DNA of 64,000 nucleotides from JBEVNR01 sp040507985 (GTDB taxonomy: Bacteria > Pseudomonadota > Alphaproteobacteria > Rickettsiales > UBA6187): NCBI GenBank assembly GCA_040507985.1, contig JBEVNR010000023.1:1-64000 (forward strand). The letters run 5' to 3'. Position numbers and translations under genes: made by a program. The notes beneath the pieces were generated by a model that did not search any database, was not told where the DNA came from, and worked only from the letters and a program-made list of their open reading frames with translations. Shown one piece after another: positions 54,666 to 63,923 of the stretch; within the stretch, counting starts at the first letter, position 1, and each line of letters starts with the position of its first letter.

Positions 54666-54719
54666 CGTATGCGTTTTTTGAAAATAGTTTCGTTTCAAAA
54701 AGTAGAACTCTTGCATACG
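54666..54719. repeat. Nested inverted repeat downstream of parC
   Basis: CGTATGC (54666-54672) pairs with GCATACG (54713-54719). Inside, TTTTTGAAA (54675-54683) pairs with TTTCAAAAA (54693-54701). Two tiers of dyad symmetry lie 3 nt after the parC stop. It lacks a GC-rich stem followed by T residues, so it is not a standard terminator. Confidence 0.5.
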
Positions 54720-54749
54720 GCATAGATAAAGATGGATAAAATATAAAAT

Positions 54750-54779
54750 TTGGCATAAATTATCATTTGTGCGTAAGGT
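54750..54779 (+). promoter_or_regulatory. Possible promoter for scoAB
   Basis: TTGGCA (54750-54755) is a good -35 box, with TAAGGT (54774-54779) 18 bp downstream as a weak -10. The scoA ATG is at 54802, preceded by GGAGAG. Confidence 0.3.
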
Positions 54780-54801
54780 ATGTCACTAAACGGAGAGCGC
54801 C

Positions 54802-55497
54802 ATGTCACATAAACGCTGCGAAAACGCGCGCGACGCACTGAATGGAGCGCTTAAGGACGGCATGACGATCATGGCCGGGGGGTTCGGCCTGTGCGGCATT
54901 CCCGAAGCCTGCATCGCCGCCGTCGCCGAGAGCGGCGTCAAAAATCTGACGATCATCAGCAATAATTGCGGCGTCGACGATTTCGGTCTGGGCGTATTGC
55001 TCAAAAGCCGACAAATAAAAAAAATGGTTTCGTCTTACGTCGGGGAGAACAAAACCTTTGAAAAGCAATATTTATCGGGCGAATTAGAGTTGGAGTTCAA
55101 CCCGCAAGGCACGCTGGCCGAACGCATTCGCGCCGGCGGTGCCGGCATTCCCGCTTTTTATACCCCTACCGGCGTCGGAACCGTGGTGGCCGACGGGAAG
55201 GAAACACGCATTTTCGACGGGCGGGAATACGTCATGGAGCGCGCCCTTTTCGCCGATCTCGCCATTATCCGCGCGCGGAAAGCCGACGAGGAAGGCAATC
55301 TCGTCTACGGAAAAACCGCGCGCAACTTTAACGCCATGATGGCGACGGCGGCAAAGTTGACGGTGGTTGAGGCGGAGGAAATCGTGCCGATCGGCGCCCT
55401 TGACCCCGATTGCGTCCACACGCCCGGCATATATGTCGATAAAATATTCCTGAACGCCAACCTCGAAAAACGCATCGAACGCCGCACGCACCAATAA
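54802..55497 (+). CDS. scoA: Succinyl-CoA:3-ketoacid CoA-transferase subunit A
   Basis: Transfers CoA between succinate and acetoacetate (or related acids), allowing use of ketone bodies and storage polyester breakdown products. It is 231 aa, the usual size. CoA-transferase family I features are [36 protein letters not shown] and the [15 protein letters not shown] stretch, which binds Co[22 protein letters not shown] residues (here [18 protein letters not shown]) follow. It works as a heterodimer with the product of scoB, whose gene starts 18 nt downstream. Confidence 0.95.
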   Translation: MSHKRCENARDALNGALKDGMTIMAGGFGLCGIPEACIAAVAESGVKNLTIISNNCGVDDFGLGVLLKSRQIKKMVSSYVGENKTFEKQYLSGELELEFNPQGTLAERIRAGGAGIPAFYTPTGVGTVVADGKETRIFDGREYVMERALFADLAIIRARKADEEGNLVYGKTARNFNAMMATAAKLTVVEAEEIVPIGALDPDCVHTPGIYVDKIFLNANLEKRIERRTHQ

Positions 55498-55515
55498 TAC
55501 CGAAGGAGAGCGCCC

Positions 55516-56145
55516 ATGCCCCGCAGCCAAGACGAGATGTGCCGCATCGCCGCCGCCGAATTGAAAAACGGCATGTACGTGAATTTAGGCATCGGCATGC
55601 CGACGAAAGTCGCGAATTTTATTCCGGAAGGCATGAAGGTGACGCTGCAAAGCGAAAACGGCATGCTCGGCATGGGACCGTACCCGAAAGAAAGCGAGAT
55701 GGACCCCGACCTCATCAACGCCGGCAAGGAAACGGTGACGATATTGCCGGGCGGCAGCTATTTCGACAGCGCGGCGTCGTTCGCCATGATTCGCGGCGGG
55801 CACGTCGACCTCACGGTGCTGGGAGCGCTGGAAGTCTCGCAGCAAGGCGACGTCGCCAACTGGATGGTGCCGGGAAAAATGGTCAAAGGGATGGGCGGCG
55901 CAATGGATCTGGTCGCCGGCGTCAAGCGCGTGGTGGTGCTCATGGCGCATACGACGAAAGACGGCGAGCCGAAATTGCTGAAAAAATGCTCCCTTCCCTT
56001 AACCGGCCGCGCCGTCGCCGATCGAATTATCACCGAACTGGCGACGTTCGACGTTGACGGCGACCGTCTGCGCCTCGTCGACGCCGCGCCGGGCGTTTCC
56101 CTGGACGAACTTCGCGCCAAGACGGAAGCGGAGTTTGCGGCATAA
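55516..56145 (+). CDS. scoB: Succinyl-CoA:3-ketoacid CoA-transferase subunit B
   Basis: The catalytic subunit of the CoA-transferase. It is 209 aa. The catalytic Glu lies in the signature [10 protein letters not shown]. The N-terminus has [21 protein letters not shown], and [23 protein letters not shown] and [12 protein letters not shown] are characteristic. An AAGGAGAG ribosome site precedes it. The pair would link acetoacetate to the TCA cycle through succinyl-CoA. The multicopper oxidase gene follows after 53 nt. Confidence 0.95.
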   Translation: MPRSQDEMCRIAAAELKNGMYVNLGIGMPTKVANFIPEGMKVTLQSENGMLGMGPYPKESEMDPDLINAGKETVTILPGGSYFDSAASFAMIRGGHVDLTVLGALEVSQQGDVANWMVPGKMVKGMGGAMDLVAGVKRVVVLMAHTTKDGEPKLLKKCSLPLTGRAVADRIITELATFDVDGDRLRLVDAAPGVSLDELRAKTEAEFAA

Positions 56146-56198
56146 GAACTATTATAGGGATATAGGCTGTTTAATCCCTCTCTAATTGCCCCATAGCT

Positions 56199-57953
56199 AT
56201 GAGCGCCCCGCCATTTACTCTCGATCGTCGCCGTTTCGTCGCCTCCGTCGGCAAGGGGGCCTTTGCCGCCGCCGCGTGTCTTTACCTTCCTCGCGCGGCA
56301 TGGGCGGCGTCCTCGCCGGGCAAGGCAAGCGAAGGCGTCGCCTCCCATGCGTCGCAACGCGATTTCCGTCTGGCGTTCGACTATGCGCCCTTGGCGATAA
56401 ACGGAAGAAAAGGACGCGCCACGGCGATTAACGGCACGGTTCCCGCTCCGCTATTGCGTTGGAAGGAAGGCGAGGAAGTCACGATAGACGTCACGAACCG
56501 CATGCCGGACGTTCCCCACGCCTCGATCCATTGGCACGGCCTGTTGGTGCCGGCGGCCATGGACGGCGTTCCCGCCTTAAGTTTTGACGGCATCAGGCCC
56601 GGCGAAACGTTTCGTTACCGTTTTTCGATAAAGCAAGCCGGCACCTATTGGTATCACAGCCACTCGCGCTTTCAGGAACAAACCGGGGCCTACGGACCGA
56701 TCATCATCGATCCGATCGTGCCGGAGCCGTTTTCCTACGATCGCGACCACGTCATCGTCTTAAGCGACTGGACGTTTGAAAATCCGGAGGCCGTCTTTCG
56801 CAACATGCGCCTCGATCCCGATTATTACGCCTATAGAAGACGGACGGCGACGGATTATTTTCGCGACGTGAAGGAAAAAGGCTTTGCGGAGGCAAACGCC
56901 GAATTGTTGCCTTTTTCCGCCATGAACATGACGCCGCGCGATCTGTCGAGCGTGACGGGCAAAACCTACACCTATCTCGTCAACGGCCGTTCGCCCGAGG
57001 AAAATTGGCGCGGCGCGTTTACGCCCGGCGAAACGGTGCGGCTACGCTTCATTAACGCCTCGTCCATGAGCATATTCGACGTGCGCATTCCCGGGCTTGA
57101 CATGACGGTCGTCATGGCGGACGGAAAACGCGTGAACCCGGTTGCGATCCACGAATTTCGCATCGGTACGGCGGAAACCTACGACGTGCTGATAGAACCG
57201 AAAAAAAACATGGCCTACGCCGTGTTTGCCGAAACGCTCGACCGCAGCGGCTATGCGCTGGCCACCCTCGCCCCCCGTCCGGGCCTGAAGGCTCCCCTTC
57301 CCGCTCGCCGTCCGCCGCCGGAGCGCACGTTAGAGGACGTCGGCATGGGAATGATGAAAACCATGCCGCATATGCATCACCATGGATCGCCCAAAAAAAC
57401 GAGAATCGACGGGATTCCGGGAAGCGGCCCGGAACCCTTCATGCCGGAGGCGTCCAATCCGAACGTCTCCATGACGGTAACGGAACCGAAAAGAAAGTCG
57501 CACGAGGCCGGACTTGGCCTCGGCAAGGACGGGTGGCGCGTGCTGACCTATGACGACTTAACGTCGGACGAACGTCAGCCCTACAAGAAAAAGGTAGATC
57601 GCGAAATGACGGTAAACCTTACCGAAAATATGGAACGCGGCGTTTTCACCATGGACGGCAAGCGTTTTGCGGAACATGACGGACCCTATCAATTTCGCCA
57701 TAACGAGCGATTGCGCCTCTATATGGTGAACCATTCGATGATGGAACACCCGATGCATGTGCACGGCATGTGGATGCAAGTCGAAAACGGCAGTCCGCAC
57801 GATAACGTTCCTTTCAAACATACCTACCTGCTTAAACCGGCGGAAGTCGTGAGCGTGTTAATTACGCCCGTCGAAAAAGGCGATTGGGCGTTCCATTGTC
57901 ATTTATTGTACCATATGGAGGCGGGCATGTTTCAAACGGTACGGGTGGCGTGA
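56199..57953 (+). CDS. copA: Periplasmic multicopper oxidase, CopA type
   Basis: Oxidises Cu(I) in the periplasm and so protects against copper. It is 584 aa. A Tat signal (DRRRFVASVGKGAFAAAACL) is followed by three cupredoxin domains. Type 1, 2 and 3 copper ligands are all visible: HWHGL and HSHSRFQEQTGAYGP in the first domain, HPMHVHGMW and HCHLLYHMEAGMFQ in the last. A Met/His-rich loop (MGMMKTMPHMHHHGS) lies at about residues 383-397, typical for copper-handling members. copB, the usual next gene, is absent. This copA is unrelated to the P-type ATPase of the same name. Confidence 0.93.
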   Translation: MSAPPFTLDRRRFVASVGKGAFAAAACLYLPRAAWAASSPGKASEGVASHASQRDFRLAFDYAPLAINGRKGRATAINGTVPAPLLRWKEGEEVTIDVTNRMPDVPHASIHWHGLLVPAAMDGVPALSFDGIRPGETFRYRFSIKQAGTYWYHSHSRFQEQTGAYGPIIIDPIVPEPFSYDRDHVIVLSDWTFENPEAVFRNMRLDPDYYAYRRRTATDYFRDVKEKGFAEANAELLPFSAMNMTPRDLSSVTGKTYTYLVNGRSPEENWRGAFTPGETVRLRFINASSMSIFDVRIPGLDMTVVMADGKRVNPVAIHEFRIGTAETYDVLIEPKKNMAYAVFAETLDRSGYALATLAPRPGLKAPLPARRPPPERTLEDVGMGMMKTMPHMHHHGSPKKTRIDGIPGSGPEPFMPEASNPNVSMTVTEPKRKSHEAGLGLGKDGWRVLTYDDLTSDERQPYKKKVDREMTVNLTENMERGVFTMDGKRFAEHDGPYQFRHNERLRLYMVNHSMMEHPMHVHGMWMQVENGSPHDNVPFKHTYLLKPAEVVSVLITPVEKGDWAFHCHLLYHMEAGMFQTVRVA

Positions 57954-58091
57954 GGCATATTTTCTTGTCTACCAAGAGCTTTATTATTTACGGTTGCCAA
58001 ACGCAACGTCAAAGAGTAACATGCGCCGGCAGCTCGTAGTAGGCGTGGCCGCGTTTATATTAAGATTTTATCGGACGGCGCAGGCGCACAT

Positions 58092-58553
58092 ATGGCAGGC
58101 TCGATTAACAAGGCGATCATCATCGGCAACGTAGGGCGCGATCCGGAAATTCGCTCCACCCAAGACGGGCGGGAAATAGCCAACATTACCGTCGCCACCT
58201 CCGAGAGCTGGAACGATAAAAACACCGGCGAGCGCCGCGAACGCACCGAATGGCATCGCGTCGTGGTGTTTTCCCCCGGGCTGGTAAAGGTCATTAAGCA
58301 ATATCTGCGCAAAGGGGCGAAGATTTACGTGGAAGGCGCGTTGCAAACGCGCAAATGGACCGATCAAAGCGGCGCCGAAAAATACACCACCGAAATCGTC
58401 GTGCAAAATTTTAACGGCACCCTCACCATGCTCGACGGCCGCAAGGACGGCGCAACCGGAGGCGGCGCGCCCTCGTCTTCTTACTCCGGCGGCGAGTTCA
58501 ATCCCGGGCCGCTCGCCGACCACGGAGATTTTAACGACGACATTCCTTTTTAG
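58092..58553 (+). CDS. ssb: Single-stranded DNA-binding protein
   Basis: Tetrameric protein that coats single-stranded DNA in replication and repair. It is 153 aa. The OB-fold shows [39 protein letters not shown] and [20 protein letters not shown] Gly/Ser-rich linker is followed by the conserved acidic tip DFNDDIPF, which binds partner proteins. It is not next to uvrA, its common neighbour in this class. sodC starts 30 nt downstream. Confidence 0.97.
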   Translation: MAGSINKAIIIGNVGRDPEIRSTQDGREIANITVATSESWNDKNTGERRERTEWHRVVVFSPGLVKVIKQYLRKGAKIYVEGALQTRKWTDQSGAEKYTTEIVVQNFNGTLTMLDGRKDGATGGGAPSSSYSGGEFNPGPLADHGDFNDDIPF

Positions 58554-58583
58554 CCGCACGCCGCATCATCTAAGGAGATACCA

Positions 58584-59174
58584 ATGAATAAACAATACGT
58601 TGCCGTCGCTTTTTCCGCCTTATGCGCCTTCGCCGTTTTTAGCGCGCGCGCCGAGGAACGTGCCGCCAAGGAAAATGCGAACAAAGAGAAGGCGCCCATA
58701 TCGGTTGCGCCAACCGGTTTCGCAAAGCTCGCCGACATTGACGGCAATGACGCCGGCAAGGCGAGCTTCCTGCAAACCCCACAAGGGGTGATCATGCGCG
58801 TCGATTTGCGGCTTCCCGACGGAGAGCACGGGCTGCACATTCACGAAAACGGCGAATGCGCCCTGCCGGACTTTAAAAGCGCCGGGGGCCATTTTAATCC
58901 CGATGGGCATAAACACGGTTTTCTTTCCCCGGAGGGCGCCCACGCCGGCGACCTGCCGAACGTAACCGTGGAAAATAAGCGCTATGTCGGCGAAGTGTTT
59001 TTGCATGGCTTCACGCTAGAGGGCGAACGCGGAATCGCGAACCGCGCCATCGTCGTGCATTCCGGGGCCGACGATTATTCCACCGATCCGGCGGGCGACG
59101 CGGGGGATCGTATCGCCTGCGGCGTTATTCAGGAAACGGCGCAGCAAACGTCCGATTCCAAAGAGCCAAAATAA
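58584..59174 (+). CDS. sodC: Copper/zinc superoxide dismutase
   Basis: Periplasmic enzyme that removes superoxide. It is 196 aa. A signal peptide ends near residue 22 (FSARAEE). The copper and zinc ligands are in GLHIHENGEC, GGHFNPDGHKHG and AIVVHSGADDYS, and the disulfide Cys pair is in GECALPD and DRIACGVI. An AAGGAGAT ribosome site precedes it. The C-terminal extension of about 15 residues is polar. Together with the multicopper oxidase it suggests exposure to oxidative or copper stress. Confidence 0.95.
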   Translation: MNKQYVAVAFSALCAFAVFSARAEERAAKENANKEKAPISVAPTGFAKLADIDGNDAGKASFLQTPQGVIMRVDLRLPDGEHGLHIHENGECALPDFKSAGGHFNPDGHKHGFLSPEGAHAGDLPNVTVENKRYVGEVFLHGFTLEGERGIANRAIVVHSGADDYSTDPAGDAGDRIACGVIQETAQQTSDSKEPK

Positions 59175-59193
59175 CTTCGTAACCGACGTTTTT

Positions 59194-60402
59194 ATGCTGG
59201 ACATACTGATCGTCTTGGCGTTTATCTGCTTGGCGATAGTCTCGTACGTGGCTTCTTACGGGTACGTGCGCCATCAGGTGACGGCGTCGCCGGGACGCGT
59301 CTTACGCGCTCCCCTCTCCGCCTTCGGTCGCGCCGGCTCCATGCTTTTCGTCGTTCTCGCTCTTTTATTTTGCGTCGTGGCGGCGACGTCGCGCCTTTCG
59401 TCCTTCGCCGATCCTCGCATCACCTATTTGTCATGCGTCGGATTGGCTTTCGTTTTGACGGCTTGCGCGTGTTTTACGCTGTTTCGTCCGGAAACGCCGA
59501 TATACCGACATAGCGAAAAATTTGGAAAATACGTCTTGCTCGCCGTGACCGTGTCGTCGGTCGGATTCACCTTCGCCATCGTTTTCGCGTTGTTCGACAA
59601 GGCGGCCCATTTTTTTCGCCTCGTTCCGATAGTGAATTTCCTTGCGGGAACGGAATGGACGCCGCAAGCGATGCGCGACGGCGACGTCCACGCGTTCGGC
59701 ATGGTTCCGCTGATGGCCGGAACGTTTTTAATCACCGCCATCGCCTTGTGCGTCGCCGTTCCGCTAGGGTTGAGCGCGGCGATATATTTATCCGAGATGG
59801 CGAAGCCTTCCGTTCGCAACCGCCTGAAACCGGCGTTGGAGCTGCTCTCGGGCGTGCCGACCGTCGTGTACGGCTACCTCGCCGCCACGATGATAGGGCC
59901 GGGATTGGCGAACGCGGCGCAACGCCTGTTCGGATTCGAGACGTCTTCCGAAAGCGCGCTGGCCGCCGGGTTGGTGATGGGCGTGATGATCGCGCCTCTC
60001 GTGATTTCCCTTTCCGACGACGCGCTCAGCGCCGTTCCCCGCTATTTGCGCGACGGTTCTTTCGGCATGGGCGCCACTCGCGCCGAAACCATATGGCACG
60101 TGATTTTACCCGCCGCCATGCCGGGGATAATCGCAGCGATTTTACTCGCCCTCTCGCGCGCGATCGGCGAAACGATGATCGTGGTGATGGCGGCAGGATT
60201 ATCGGCAAACTTAACGGCCAATCCGCTCGAGCCGGTCACGACGGTCACGGTGCAAATCGTGCAAATGCTGACGGGCGACCAATCGTTCGACGATCCGCGC
60301 ACCTTGTCCGCTTTTGCGCTGGGGGCGGCGCTGTTCGTCGTCACGTGGACGCTTAATTACGCCGCCTTGCTTATCGTGCGTCGATTTAAGAGAAATTTTT
60401 AA
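59194..60402 (+). CDS. pstC: Phosphate ABC transporter permease PstC
   Basis: Inner-membrane permease of the high-affinity phosphate importer PstSCAB. It is 402 aa. An N-terminal extension of about 130 residues with three or four helices, typical for alphaproteobacterial PstC, precedes the permease domain. Family motifs are LAGTEWTPQ, ALCVAVPLGLSAAIYLSE, LSGVPTVVYGYLAATMIGP, the EAA loop ATRAETIWHVILPAAMPGI, and SRAIGETMIVVMAAG. pstA, pstB and pstS are not adjacent; the next gene is unrelated. It lies 19 nt downstream of sodC. Confidence 0.88.
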   Translation: MLDILIVLAFICLAIVSYVASYGYVRHQVTASPGRVLRAPLSAFGRAGSMLFVVLALLFCVVAATSRLSSFADPRITYLSCVGLAFVLTACACFTLFRPETPIYRHSEKFGKYVLLAVTVSSVGFTFAIVFALFDKAAHFFRLVPIVNFLAGTEWTPQAMRDGDVHAFGMVPLMAGTFLITAIALCVAVPLGLSAAIYLSEMAKPSVRNRLKPALELLSGVPTVVYGYLAATMIGPGLANAAQRLFGFETSSESALAAGLVMGVMIAPLVISLSDDALSAVPRYLRDGSFGMGATRAETIWHVILPAAMPGIIAAILLALSRAIGETMIVVMAAGLSANLTANPLEPVTTVTVQIVQMLTGDQSFDDPRTLSAFALGAALFVVTWTLNYAALLIVRRFKRNF

Positions 60403-60507
60403 TAATTTAACGATGTTTTTTCGAGCGGGCTTACGTAAAAGCAAACCATAGGCGAAATTTTCCCTTGAGACGGCGAATTACGATGGACCGTCCGCTTTTT
60501 TTTATGG

Positions 60508-60513
60508 TATAAT
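60508..60513 (+). promoter_or_regulatory. Possible -10 box upstream of the CorC/HlyC gene
   Basis: A perfect TATAAT lies 49 bp before the ATG at 60563. No good -35 box is found at the standard spacing, so this may be a weak or activated promoter. Confidence 0.3.
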
Positions 60514-60562
60514 GGGCATTCGTAGCCTTTCTGTAAGGCACCAATAGATAGTATTAAGCGGA

Positions 60563-61462
60563 ATGAAGGAAGATCCTTTCTCGCGACCTCAGGGGACCGA
60601 ACCCGTTTCGTCCTTGACGTCCGAAAAAAGAAATCCCCCTACCTTATTGGGGATGTTTAAAAACGCCATCGCTTCGCGTCCTTATGCGACCTTGGAAGAA
60701 GGGTTGGCCGATATGCTCGCCGCCTACGATCCCGAAGGGGTGCGGGTCCGGACGGAAGAACGTCACATGCTTAGTAATATCTGCCGCGCCGGAGAGATGA
60801 CGCTTGAAGACGTGATGGTTACGCGCGGCGACGTGGTGGCGGTGTCGTCCGACGCTTCATCCCGAGAATTGGGCGGCGCCATCGTCGAGAAGGGACATAC
60901 GCGCATTCCCGTCTATGAGGGCGATTTGGACAACATCATAGGCTTCGTTCACGCAAAAGACGTGGTGCGCAGAATTTTTTCCGATCGGCCGATTAACGTG
61001 AAGGAAATGACGCGCAAAATATTATTCGCGCCTCCATCCGTAAAAATTCTCGACATGCTGCTAAGAATGCGCACCGAGCAAGTGCATATCGCCGTGGTGC
61101 TCGACGAATATGGCGGCACCGACGGATTGGTGACGCTAGAGAACATCATTGAAGAAATCGTGGGAAAAATCCAGGACGAGCACGACGCGCCCAGGGAGGA
61201 CGAACAAAACTGGCAGGAAACCGAAGACGGCTATATCATTAGCGCCCGCATGGCCATTGACGAGGTGGAGAAAAAGTTTTCCGTCTCCTTCGACGCGTCC
61301 GGGGAGGAATACGACACGGTGGGCGGCCTTATCGCTTATATGCTGGGCCGGGTTCCTGCCGTGGGGGAAAGCGTGACCCATAGCTCCGGACTAAAATTCT
61401 TCATTCGCGACGCCGACCTTAGGCGGATTAAAAAAATCAAGGTCGCCGCTCCGGCAACGTAG
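60563..61462 (+). CDS. CorC/HlyC-type CBS-domain protein
   Basis: A 299-aa soluble protein with two CBS domains and a C-terminal CorC/HlyC (transporter-associated) domain. The first CBS is at about residues 75-135 (MTLEDVMVTRGDVVAVSSD, TRIPVYEGDLDNIIGFVHAKD). The second is at 140-200 (FAPPSVKILDMLLRMR, VVLDEYGGTDGLVTLENIIEEIVG). The C-terminal domain includes ARMAIDEVEKKFSV and YDTVGGLIAYMLGRVPAVG. There is no DUF21 membrane domain, so it matches the short CorC type, linked to magnesium or cobalt homeostasis. ybeY and lnt, its usual neighbours, are absent here. Confidence 0.9.
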   Translation: MKEDPFSRPQGTEPVSSLTSEKRNPPTLLGMFKNAIASRPYATLEEGLADMLAAYDPEGVRVRTEERHMLSNICRAGEMTLEDVMVTRGDVVAVSSDASSRELGGAIVEKGHTRIPVYEGDLDNIIGFVHAKDVVRRIFSDRPINVKEMTRKILFAPPSVKILDMLLRMRTEQVHIAVVLDEYGGTDGLVTLENIIEEIVGKIQDEHDAPREDEQNWQETEDGYIISARMAIDEVEKKFSVSFDASGEEYDTVGGLIAYMLGRVPAVGESVTHSSGLKFFIRDADLRRIKKIKVAAPAT

Positions 61463-61542
61463 GCCGTACGCAGCCCCTTTCGCGTCGTTGTAAATGAATT
61501 TTACATAATTGTCTTCTCGCTACAACAAAGGCTGGCGGAAGA

Positions 61543-61818
61543 GTGAGCGGTGTGATAACATGGCTGCGGACGTTAGCCTCCCTAACTTTATTAATTTTCG
61601 GATACGCCATGCAATACGGCTTTGACCGCGATACGGTGTTGCGCCAGATTAAGAAACTTGAGGAAGAGCATCGCGTCTTAGACGAAAAAATTGACGCCTT
61701 AACGAAGGGATATCGCGTTAACATGCTGGAGGTGCAGCGCATGAAGCGTAAGAAGCTGCAAATTAAGGATGCCATCGCCTATTTGCGGTCGATCAGCGAA
61801 GACGACATCATCGCATAA
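61543..61818 (+). CDS. Small membrane-anchored DUF465 (YdcH-like) protein
   Basis: A 91-aa protein. The C-terminal part (residues about 38-80) resembles DUF465: EEHRVLDEKIDALTKG, then VQRMKRKKLQIKDAIAYL with the conserved K-x-x-K-L-x-x-K-D pattern. The N-terminal 22 residues form a hydrophobic segment (WLRTLASLTLLIFGYAM). The start is GTG; an internal ATG at residue 23 (61609) would give a soluble DUF465 protein without the helix. No clear ribosome site decides between them. Its role is unknown. Confidence 0.65.
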   Translation: MSGVITWLRTLASLTLLIFGYAMQYGFDRDTVLRQIKKLEEEHRVLDEKIDALTKGYRVNMLEVQRMKRKKLQIKDAIAYLRSISEDDIIA

Positions 61819-61822
61819 TGCT

Positions 61823-63007
61823 CTATTCGCCTTCCTTTTCCTTTCGGCAAAGCAATAGGCTGTTGCGCACCAGGTTAGAGATGGCGGCAACGGCGGCCTT
61901 GTCTTCGCACGTTTCCGCTGCGTCGGACTCAAACGCTTCCGGGTATGCGTCGGCATACGGAAGGGAGAGAAAAATGTCATCGTAGACGTTGTTTCCGTCG
62001 CGTTCCCATTCGCGCAATATCGACGCCAGCGATGCGCACGCGTCTTGCCAGAAATGGGGAAGCTTCATGCGGCGGTACAGCGCCCGAAAACCCTTGCCGG
62101 ACTCGTCCCCCAGCAAGCGCCGCACGTTTAGCATGGGGGTTTTCGTCTCCCTGCTCGCCAAAATGGCGAACATGCGAATGTTGCCGATGCATAGCGACAG
62201 CACCGGCAAAAACGAGTCGGGAAAATTATGTTTTTTGGCGAAGTGCCGAAAGCGCCCGTATAATAACTTGGCGTCGTCGTTCGTTATCATGTTGATGAGG
62301 GCGATGTCGCCGGTGTCGCGCATTAACTCTTCCAGCGTTTTTTCGTCCAGGGGGTACGCCTCGGCCAGCCGCATGCGCACTTTTTCGGACACGGCGTCGA
62401 TAAGCCGCTCGACGACGCGAATGGGAAGCTTGTCGCGCGTCGCCATCGCGTCGGCCATGTCGACGTCGCCGGAGTGCGCGTCTAAAATGGCGTCGTAGCC
62501 GACGCCCGAAATGTCGGCTCCGGCGTTGCCCAGCAAACGTTGTGCCACCGACGAGTCGCCCTGTTCGATCAAGGCGTCGGAAAGCGGCTCGCTCACCGAG
62601 GCGCGTCCGGCGACCGCGCGTAATTTTTCCATGTCTTTGGTGGCGTTGACGATTTCGATGAGGTCCTCGTCGGTCAGCACCGACGAGCATTCCAGCACGG
62701 GCACCGAAATGGCCGCCACGTCCTGCGCAAGTTTTTTAATCACCTCGGCGGACATGTTCGGCAATGACTTCACTCCTTCGGCCAGGTGGCGCCGCACCTC
62801 GGTTTCGGCGTGTTCGGCCAGCGCCATCAGCACGTCGCCCGCCATCTTTAACTCGCTTTCGCTAAAGCCTCCGCGCGCGTAATACTCTGCCACCATGTCT
62901 GCCACGCGCATTTTTTTCTCTTGCGGGCTTTCCAGAAGCAAGTCAACGTCGGCGTCGCTAAGGGCGGCGGAGTTTTTTCCGTGTTTTTTTGCGGAATTGT
63001 TGGGCAA
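61823..63007 (-). CDS. DUF2336 family protein
   Basis: A 394-aa soluble, all-helical protein of the alphaproteobacterial DUF2336 family. Conserved parts are LLESPQEKKMRVADMVAEYY near the start, ALAEHAETEVRRHLAEGVKS and LAQDVAAISVPVLECSSVLTDEDLIEIV, which resemble HEAT-like repeats, and further repeats with IGNIRMFAILASRE. The molecular function of this family is unknown. It is convergent with the DUF465 gene, with only 4 bp between the stops, and follows the hydrolase gene. Confidence 0.88.
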   Translation of the reverse strand: MPNNSAKKHGKNSAALSDADVDLLLESPQEKKMRVADMVAEYYARGGFSESELKMAGDVLMALAEHAETEVRRHLAEGVKSLPNMSAEVIKKLAQDVAAISVPVLECSSVLTDEDLIEIVNATKDMEKLRAVAGRASVSEPLSDALIEQGDSSVAQRLLGNAGADISGVGYDAILDAHSGDVDMADAMATRDKLPIRVVERLIDAVSEKVRMRLAEAYPLDEKTLEELMRDTGDIALINMITNDDAKLLYGRFRHFAKKHNFPDSFLPVLSLCIGNIRMFAILASRETKTPMLNVRRLLGDESGKGFRALYRRMKLPHFWQDACASLASILREWERDGNNVYDDIFLSLPYADAYPEAFESDAAETCEDKAAVAAISNLVRNSLLLCRKEKEGE

Positions 63008-63077
63008 GGCGGCAACTCCGTTAAGAGGGTTGGGCGATAGTATCCATTATATCAAGCAGGCGTAAATAATTGGTTAT

Positions 63078-63923
63078 TTATGGAATAACATACAATTTTT
63101 CGCGCATGAAGCGTTCCATAAGCCCAATGATTTTTTCAGGGGGCGCATCGACGTGGCCAATGCCGGGAAGGGAATAAAATTCCTTTACGCGCGCGCCGGC
63201 CTTGTCGAACAAGGCGCGTCCGTCGGACGGGGGAATGAGCGCGTCGGCCTCGCCGTGTAAAACCATAAGGGGAACGTCAAGCGAAGGCACGCGTTTTTCG
63301 CTGTCGAAGCGGTCGCGCAGCAACATGTCGACCGGCAACCACGGATAGGAGCGCCTCGCAATTTTTCCGACGGATAGGTACGGCGCTTCGAGCGCGACGA
63401 AAAGCGGACGAAACCGCCCTTCCGCGACCAGGTGCAGCGCCACGCCGGTGCCGAGCGATTCGCCGTACAAAATAATGTCGCTTTCGCGAATTCCGAGCGT
63501 TTTCGCGAGATATTGACGCCCCGCTTCCGCGTCCGAAAAAAGGCCGCTTTCCTTGGGGGCGCCGTCGCTATCCCCGTATCCGCGATAGCTGATCGCAAAC
63601 ACGCCGTAGCCGCGCCTCGCAAAAGCGGCGAAGCGATCTTTTCTTCCCGTTAGGTTGCCCGCGTTGCCGTGCAAATAATATATAACCGGCATATGTATTT
63701 TTGGCGCCACATACCATGCCGAAATTTCCGTTTCGTCTTGTCCTGCGACGCGCGCGTGCGACGCTTCCGCCAATCCTGCCGACGCCGGATTGCGCAAGTC
63801 GCCTATTTCGGGCTTATAGAGAAAGCGGCGCTGCGCTAGAAACATATATCCGCACGCAAGGACATAAAGCGTCGCCGCTCCGAGCAATATAAGGGATATG
63901 AGCGTTAAAGCGGTTTTCGCCAT
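63078..63923 (-). CDS. Alpha/beta hydrolase (BEM46/ABHD13-like)
   Basis: A 281-aa serine hydrolase with an N-terminal membrane anchor (LTLISLILLGAATLYVLACG). The fold is clear: VIYYLHGNAGNLTGR with the oxyanion loop, YRGYGDSDGAPKESGL, the nucleophile elbow LYGESLGTGVA, the acid in VLHGEADALIP and the His in GIGHVDAP. The family covers esterases, depalmitoylases and peptidase-like enzymes, and the substrate is unknown. The start at 63923 is chosen because an AAGGAG site lies 11 nt upstream; the ATG at 63944 is a less likely alternative. Confidence 0.88.
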   Translation of the reverse strand: MAKTALTLISLILLGAATLYVLACGYMFLAQRRFLYKPEIGDLRNPASAGLAEASHARVAGQDETEISAWYVAPKIHMPVIYYLHGNAGNLTGRKDRFAAFARRGYGVFAISYRGYGDSDGAPKESGLFSDAEAGRQYLAKTLGIRESDIILYGESLGTGVALHLVAEGRFRPLFVALEAPYLSVGKIARRSYPWLPVDMLLRDRFDSEKRVPSLDVPLMVLHGEADALIPPSDGRALFDKAGARVKEFYSLPGIGHVDAPPEKIIGLMERFMREKLYVIP

